From contig JAUXWR010000343.1 of the NCBI GenBank assembly GCA_030680075.1, positions 1 to 37,688 of the forward strand: DNA of 37,688 nucleotides, in the 5' to 3' direction. The notes beneath the pieces were generated by a model, which had not been told where the DNA came from, did not search any database, and worked only from the letters and a program-made list of their open reading frames with translations. Origin of the DNA: Legionella sp. GTDB taxonomy: Bacteria; Pseudomonadota; Gammaproteobacteria; Legionellales; Legionellaceae. Positions 33,306-37,688 of this stretch are shown one piece after another (the first letter of the stretch is position 1; the number at the start of each line of letters is the position of its first letter). The translations under genes were made by a program, and so were the position numbers.

Positions 33306-34343
33306 ATGTTTAAATTGAAAGGAATTGCCGTAGCTGTATTGGTGGTGAATAGCAGTCTATTATTTTCAGGCTCTATGGGTCCAGTCTGTAAGTCTGGTAA
33401 GGTAGAAATCCCCTGTGCAAGTAATGCATGGAGCATTGGTGGATCAGCACTCTATTTACGGCCCTCTTTTGGTGGTAATGGTTTAGGCTATAGCGCCTTT
33501 AGCAATTATTCAGGGAATGATAATAATGGTGTCTTTATTGGTACCAGTGGCGCCCCCAATCAAATGGCTAATATTTTTCCTAAATGGGGATGGGGTTTTC
33601 AAATTGATGGGGCCTATCACTTCAACGCCAATGACTTAGTAGTTAACTGGTATCATTTGAATACAAGCAACAATGGGAATTTTCCAACAGGGTATGCATT
33701 TTCCGGTAATAACGATGGATTTTATGCAAGCAAGTTTCAAGTTGCAACCAACTGGGAAGAAGTAGATATTGAACTTGGACAACACCTGGAGCTTACTGGA
33801 AATAAGTTGTTGCGACTTCATGCGGGTGGAGAATTTGCACGTATTAAAAATCAATTCTATAACGTACCAATGTTGCATCCAACCTCTGTAATTGCCTATA
33901 CGACGACGGACACGCTGTCCTATAACGGATTTGGTCCACGTTTGGGCATCGATCTTGGCTACATGCTCAGAGAAGGCTTGGCGCTTTATGCAAAAATGGC
34001 TGGAAGCATGTTAATCGGTACTGCTAAACAACAAAATAGCGGCTATCAAAACTACCCTTATCCCAATAATCCCATCAGCCCTTTCGTAACGGGTAATTAT
34101 AATCAATCGCGCGATGGTGTCGTTGTTCCTGAGCTAGCTGCCAAACTGGGGGCGCAATATGATTGGAGGTTTGAACAACAGATACTAAGTTTTGATGTTG
34201 GGTATATGTGGGTGAATTATTCAAACTCAATCATAAGTTATACCGGCAATGGCATTGTGTTCGCTAACGTTGGCAATAACTCAACGGCTAATTTCAACTT
34301 AAACGGGATGTATTTAGGCATGAAATTGACTGGGAATATCTAA
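33306..34343 (+). CDS. Legionella major outer membrane protein family, copy 2
   Basis: 345 aa; GAGG 5 bases before the ATG. Signal peptide MFKLKGIAVAVLVVNSSLLF, then GSMGPVCKSGKVEIPC with the same Cys pair and LYLRPSFGGNGLGYSAFSNY. Strands repeat those of copy 1 (WGWGFQIDGAYHF, VVNWYHLNTS, VDIELGQHLEL, LRLHAGGEF, NGMYLGMKL). It is a tandem duplicate that has diverged mostly in loops (surface-exposed parts). Same operon as copy 1; followed by the terminator at 34397. Confidence 0.9.
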   Translation: MFKLKGIAVAVLVVNSSLLFSGSMGPVCKSGKVEIPCASNAWSIGGSALYLRPSFGGNGLGYSAFSNYSGNDNNGVFIGTSGAPNQMANIFPKWGWGFQIDGAYHFNANDLVVNWYHLNTSNNGNFPTGYAFSGNNDGFYASKFQVATNWEEVDIELGQHLELTGNKLLRLHAGGEFARIKNQFYNVPMLHPTSVIAYTTTDTLSYNGFGPRLGIDLGYMLREGLALYAKMAGSMLIGTAKQQNSGYQNYPYPNNPISPFVTGNYNQSRDGVVVPELAAKLGAQYDWRFEQQILSFDVGYMWVNYSNSIISYTGNGIVFANVGNNSTANFNLNGMYLGMKLTGNI

Positions 34344-34396
34344 ATGTAATTTTAAATTTAATACTAACAACTAATTGATTTTCATCATTATATTGA

Positions 34397-34433
34397 GCAT
34401 GAATCCTGTATAAATGTAATACAGGATTCATGC
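34397..34433. terminator. Bidirectional terminator-type hairpin
   Basis: GCATGAATCCTGTAT and ATACAGGATTCATGC, a perfect 15-bp stem with a 7-base loop, lies between the convergent porin and 166-aa genes. No long T-run on either side, so function is inferred from position and stem strength. Confidence 0.6.
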
Positions 34434-34446
34434 ATGCCAGGTAATT

Positions 34447-34947
34447 TTATTTTGGTACCACTGTCTTCAACGTATTTCCGGTTTCTTTTGCCTGAAGCCT
34501 GGCTATAAAATTATACGTGCGTTTACTATAATCTGTTTCAGATAATAAATTACCCTTTTTATCAGCAAATAACACACCACATTCCTTTTCATTTTCATCT
34601 GTAATATACCAAAAACTTCCAGAGCCATAACTCCTGGATTTTTTAATGACGTATCTATCCAGATGGGATTGATTAAATTGATTCACTGTCATATTTAGTT
34701 GTTCAATCGGTATTGAGTAGTCGGATCGAGTAAATATTGAATTGGAAATTAAGCTAACATCTTCTTTTTTTAATTTATTCCAAACCCATCGTTGAAATTT
34801 TTCCATATTAAAACTGAAGATACCCTCTGTATTACGTGAATCACACAACGTTTGATGTTCTTCTCTAGTGTATTGTGTATCGGCTAATAGTTGTGCGTGA
34901 GCCGCCAGAGTTCCTTTTTGTTCTTTAAGTATGGGATTCACAGCCAT
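34447..34947 (-). CDS. Hypothetical protein, 166 aa
   Basis: 166 aa, ATG at 34947. No signal peptide or membrane segment. Features: basic, aromatic FQRWVWNKLKK near residue 51, an Asn/Gln-rich middle (MTVNQFNQSHLDRYV), a strand-rich part FWYITDENEKECGVLFADKK and a basic C-terminus. No family recognised. A 23-base piece (FTRSDYSI coding) recurs at 24143-24165. Upstream lies MITE copy 7. Effector status unknown. Confidence 0.55.
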   Translation of the reverse strand: MAVNPILKEQKGTLAAHAQLLADTQYTREEHQTLCDSRNTEGIFSFNMEKFQRWVWNKLKKEDVSLISNSIFTRSDYSIPIEQLNMTVNQFNQSHLDRYVIKKSRSYGSGSFWYITDENEKECGVLFADKKGNLLSETDYSKRTYNFIARLQAKETGNTLKTVVPK

Positions 34948-35004
34948 AGGATTTTTCAGGTAAAAATAGCACTTATCTTTATCATGGATGTCTACACAGA
35001 GCGA

Positions 35005-35214
35005 GGGTCAAGCCTTGCTTTTTGCTTTCTATTCTTACTTATTTTAGTAATACAACTTACCTATGAATAAGATAGGCAAAATACTCTCCAATTTCTGCAA
35101 AGCGGTATTCTCCACTACAAATTGTTGGTATTTTTGTGTGCATATACATTAGTACATTTATTCATAGCCATAGTTCTATAATTATCAGGCAAAGCAAAAA
35201 GCAAGGCTTGACCC
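35005..35214. mobile_element. MITE copy 7 of the RAYT family
   Basis: 210 bp, same ends and inner blocks as copy 5, to which it is nearly identical apart from the 7-base deletion there. Left flank TACACAGAGCGA; right flank TCTTTTCTTAC, shared with copy 6. Confidence 0.9.
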
Positions 35215-35226
35215 TCTTTTCTTACT

Positions 35227-35332
35227 CTTTCCATATAGGTGCAAAAGTGATTTACTTTTTCATATAAGTCAATTTATTCATGCTCATAATTCTGTACAAT
35301 TATCAATCAAAGCAAAAGGCAAGGCTTGACCC
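35227..35332. mobile_element. Right-end fragment of a second long RAYT element
   Basis: CTTTCCATATAGG, GATTTACTTTTTCATA, GTCAATTTATTCATGCTCAT and CAAGGCTTGACCC match the right end of the autonomous element (26250-26352), including sequence upstream of its transposase that the MITEs lack. It starts 12 bases after MITE copy 7. The transposase part is gone. Confidence 0.8.
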
Positions 35333-35387
35333 TCTTAATTCTCTGCTCTTAATTCTCTGACCCTCTTAATTCTCTTAATTCTCGGCT
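35333..35387. repeat. Short tandem repeats of CTCTTAATTCT
   Basis: CTCTTAATTCT, with CTG or CTGACC spacers, occurs four times between the element end and the 3' end of the 677-aa gene. The repeats run into the coding sequence and give the C-terminus SRELRELRGSEN. Confidence 0.7.
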
Positions 35388-37382
35388 TTGCTGATCCAAA
35401 AAAATGGCTAATTTTTCTTGTATACTAACCAGGGGTTCGAGCAATTCAATTTTATTTTTTTCAGGTAAACGTGGCATTAATCTGGAGTTGAATGTTGTAA
35501 AAAAACCATTAATAAAATGGTCACATTTTCCTTCTCTTTTAAATTTCCATTTAATATAGGCATCACCGGTAATTTTACATGTGATATTTGCTTGTTCAAA
35601 CCTATCAAGATAACTAATAAGTTGCTCAAACGCTTTGCTTTTATCAAAATAAATTAAATGTTTTGCATAAGCTGTTGTACTAAAATAAAAATCTGTCCCA
35701 ATGGTGTCCTTCAGTAGCAAAAGGATATTTTCTTTATTAACCGTCGAGACTATTGGGAATAGCCTCAAAGATTTTGAATAGTTAATTTGAGTTTGAGTTA
35801 ATTGTTTTAAGTTCTCCCAATCATTTTGAGAGGGGTGAATATAAAAGGGAAAGCAATGAAAATCATGATGAAGAATTAAGCTTATCAAGGTTTCATTGTC
35901 TATTTTATTCCATAATTCACACGGTTTAGCGACAGTATTCAGTATTTCTTGTAATTTGTACCAGTTTATAGGGTAAACAGGTATATCATTCAATGATTCC
36001 TCAAACCATGCCTCCCACTGTAGGTCAATGTTGTCAATTGATTTAGCTAGCTGAAGTAATGCCTTTATGATATTGAATTGCCTGGTAAATATAGATGAAT
36101 CACTTTGTGTGAAAAATTTTGAGAAAAAAGTATTCCATATTATTTTATCCCGTTCAAAAAATGCAGGCGTGGAAAAATACATTCTTAATAGAAGAAAAAA
36201 TAATCTATCTTCAACACAACTCCCCAATTTTGCATCAGGGCTATTCTTAAATTGACGATAAAATATTCTGCTTAAATAATCAATCAAGCGAGTATCGGAA
36301 TTTTTGAATTGACGGATATTCGATAAATCCAAATCTTGGGTAAGATTAATTAATTCTTCAATGAACTGGACGAGTTGGTTATCCTCCTGCAAGCTCGCTT
36401 CTTCTCGCAGTTGCTGAAGACAGGGGATAAAACGATGCATTACAAAATTTCTTTCAGCTATAGTAAACATGCTTCCCCAAAAAACATGTCCAATATCATG
36501 GATCCACATCGGGAATGGACCGCATCGTCTATCATTTAATTGAGATGGGTTTGATTTTACAAGGGGTGCATATAAAGAAACAGGATGTTCATTTTTCCGG
36601 TGTCTTTGCAAGACCGATTCAAACTTTAAATCACCAAAAACAGGATAAAGTTCCAGGGGAAATAAATTAATTTTGTGTAAGAAAAAACTGATAACTGATG
36701 AAGAAGGAATATAGTAAAAATCATTATAACAAAGAAAAAAAGGCAGATTTGCTGAAATAATATCTAACTCTAAATCGCAATCATTTGGAGCATTATATTT
36801 AGGTATTTTAATTAACCACTGCTCAACAATGGGAAGCATAAAAATATAATGTACTAGCTCATCATACTGGACATCAAAATTTACCTCTTCGAAATTTGCA
36901 ATACTCTTTTTTAAATAAAGCGCCCCCTCTTTTGACAGCTCTCCATCTCGCGTAATTTTTTCCAATGTAACTAATCGAATATCTTTTACGTCGCTATCAT
37001 TAGGGTGTAATTCTTGTTTATTGGTAAATTGCATTAAAACAATTAAGTAAACGTATACAGTAATCCCATGCCAATAAGGTATTTGCTGATTTTTTAATAG
37101 ATATAGTAAATAAAGATAACAATTAGGATCAGAAAAGATATCATCAAGCAAATTCCCTCTGCTAATAGCGTTGAGTAATTGCTCACATTTTTTATCTTCT
37201 ACTGAAATATTATTTAAAAAATTGGGGATATCCTTATTTTTTTGAATATATTGAAATAATTCCGCAAATTGTCTTATCTCTTCTGGCTTTTTTACCAACG
37301 GTGGATTTACGAATTCAGGTAAAAAATTTTTATGCTTCGAAGCCAGAAAAGATAGTCGAGGTACCAAGTTTTTTTTGGGCAT
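35349..37382 (-). CDS. Large hypothetical protein with HDxxH motif (677 aa)
   Basis: 677 aa, ATG at 37382 without a clear ribosome-binding site. No signal peptide. Predominantly helical with many aromatic residues. The only motif I can point to is FPMWIHDIGHVFWGSMF (His295, Asp296, His299), an HD-type metal site pattern. Near it, RRCGPFP and TIAERNFVMHRF may be part of the same domain. The C-terminal ELRELRGSEN comes from the tandem repeats at 35333-35387, so the original end is probably lost. Size, orphan status and position in the mobile-element zone fit a Legionella effector, not proven. Confidence 0.6.
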   Translation of the reverse strand: MPKKNLVPRLSFLASKHKNFLPEFVNPPLVKKPEEIRQFAELFQYIQKNKDIPNFLNNISVEDKKCEQLLNAISRGNLLDDIFSDPNCYLYLLYLLKNQQIPYWHGITVYVYLIVLMQFTNKQELHPNDSDVKDIRLVTLEKITRDGELSKEGALYLKKSIANFEEVNFDVQYDELVHYIFMLPIVEQWLIKIPKYNAPNDCDLELDIISANLPFFLCYNDFYYIPSSSVISFFLHKINLFPLELYPVFGDLKFESVLQRHRKNEHPVSLYAPLVKSNPSQLNDRRCGPFPMWIHDIGHVFWGSMFTIAERNFVMHRFIPCLQQLREEASLQEDNQLVQFIEELINLTQDLDLSNIRQFKNSDTRLIDYLSRIFYRQFKNSPDAKLGSCVEDRLFFLLLRMYFSTPAFFERDKIIWNTFFSKFFTQSDSSIFTRQFNIIKALLQLAKSIDNIDLQWEAWFEESLNDIPVYPINWYKLQEILNTVAKPCELWNKIDNETLISLILHHDFHCFPFYIHPSQNDWENLKQLTQTQINYSKSLRLFPIVSTVNKENILLLLKDTIGTDFYFSTTAYAKHLIYFDKSKAFEQLISYLDRFEQANITCKITGDAYIKWKFKREGKCDHFINGFFTTFNSRLMPRLPEKNKIELLEPLVSIQEKLAIFLDQQSRELRELRGSEN

Positions 37383-37531
37383 AGTTATTAAATTTATGCA
37401 TTTATAATGCGCTGCATTTTATATAGTTGAAGAGTATTTGCAATTGAATTTAGAAAACTATAGGTAGAGAGTTAGATGGTTATGGGGATGATGAAGTGCG
37501 CCCTGTTTTGGGAAAGAGCCATATTGATTAA

Positions 37532-37608
37532 TGGTGCGCTCGGAGGTACTCGAACCCCCGACACCTTGGTTCGAAGCCAAGTACTCTATCCAGCTGAGCT
37601 ACGAGCGC
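37532..37608 (-). tRNA. tRNA-Arg (anticodon TCG)
   Basis: 77 nt with encoded CCA (37532-37534). Acceptor GCGCTCG/CGAGCGC, D-arm GCTC..GAGT, anticodon arm CTTGG-CTTCGAA-CCAAG with TCG at positions 34-36 (reads CGA), T-arm GGGGG-TTCGAGT-ACCTC. All stems pair except T-stem positions 53-61, where A replaces the almost universal C61 (G53-A61 mismatch), next to a G-T at 50-64. Confidence 0.9.
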
Positions 37609-37653
37609 ATTAGGGTGGGATTTATTCAGTAGACTCAGAATTTTATACCAGAA

Positions 37654-37688
37654 TGGTGGGCCGTATAGGAGTCGAACCTATGACACAA
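37654..37688 (-). tRNA. Second tRNA, 3' part only (probably tRNA-Lys)
   Basis: The 3' half is seen on the minus strand: T-arm ATAGG-TTCGACT-CCTAT, acceptor 3' strand ACGGCCC, discriminator A and encoded CCA. The 5' part and anticodon are beyond the window. The acceptor implies a GGGCCGT start, the type seen in many bacterial tRNA-Lys, so identity is a guess. Confidence 0.75.

Noticed and set aside
22506..35332. CRISPR-like repetition of similar ~210-bp units
   Set aside because: The units are dispersed, up to kilobases apart, have inverted ends and contain transposase pieces; there are no short direct repeats with regular spacers and no cas genes.
35005..37688. Genomic island inserted at the tRNA genes
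   Set aside because: No integrase is visible and no second copy of the tRNA-Arg 3' end (CCTCCGAGCGCACCA) was seen in the window, so an att-site claim cannot be supported.

Overview
The window looks like Legionella, or a very close relative. It is AT-rich. It carries two tandem Legionella-type major outer membrane proteins, an ankyrin-repeat protein and several large orphan proteins with acidic C-termini of the kind seen in Dot/Icm effector candidates. It also has dispersed palindromic repeats and ends in a tRNA pair. The species cannot be named from the sequence alone.

Layout. 1-1461 is the 3' end of a non-ribosomal peptide synthetase (carrier domain plus terminal condensation domain). 1.5-6.1 kb holds MltA, a secreted alpha/beta hydrolase, a small secreted protein and a secreted HExxH zinc metallopeptidase-like protein. 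6.3-8.75 kb has a 49-aa protein, a candidate small RNA with its own promoter and terminator, and a stress-type operon (PfpI/DJ-1 protein, 52-aa hydrophilic protein, PncC, DUF72). The operon is flanked by two copies of a composite extragenic repeat. 9.0-10.4 kb is a DNA photolyase. 10.6-15.1 kb contains orphan genes, including a three-gene operon with two WLxGYFE-type small proteins, a DUF995-like protein, a gene remnant split by a 60-bp palindrome and a cupin. 15.3-20.0 kb is one very large membrane-anchored SecA-like ATPase. 20.3-21.9 kb is a hipBA toxin-antitoxin pair with operator repeats.

From about 22.5 to 35.3 kb the region is shaped by one mobile family. An apparently intact REP-associated (Y1/HUH) transposase gene lies in a 987-bp element bounded by inverted ends (GGGTCAAGCCTTGC). 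Around it are six roughly 135-215-bp non-autonomous derivatives and one fragment of a second long copy. They sit between a secreted protein with two flagellin-D1-like modules, a ferredoxin-reductase-like flavoprotein, a papain/transglutaminase-like cysteine protease candidate, a 904-aa ankyrin protein, tandem outer-membrane proteins and truncated or duplicated gene pieces. The 185-aa gene at 27.9 kb and the pseudogene after it are a second, decaying copy of the 12-kb operon, with a conserved promoter motif.

35.35-37.4 kb is a 677-aa orphan protein with an HDxxH motif. The right edge holds tRNA-Arg(TCG) and the 3' part of a second tRNA, probably tRNA-Lys.

The best candidates for something not well described are the transposase/MITE family with its REP-like ends, the signal-peptide-bearing double flagellin-D1-like protein, the duplicated WLxGYFE operon with its shared upstream element, and the membrane-anchored SecA-like protein.
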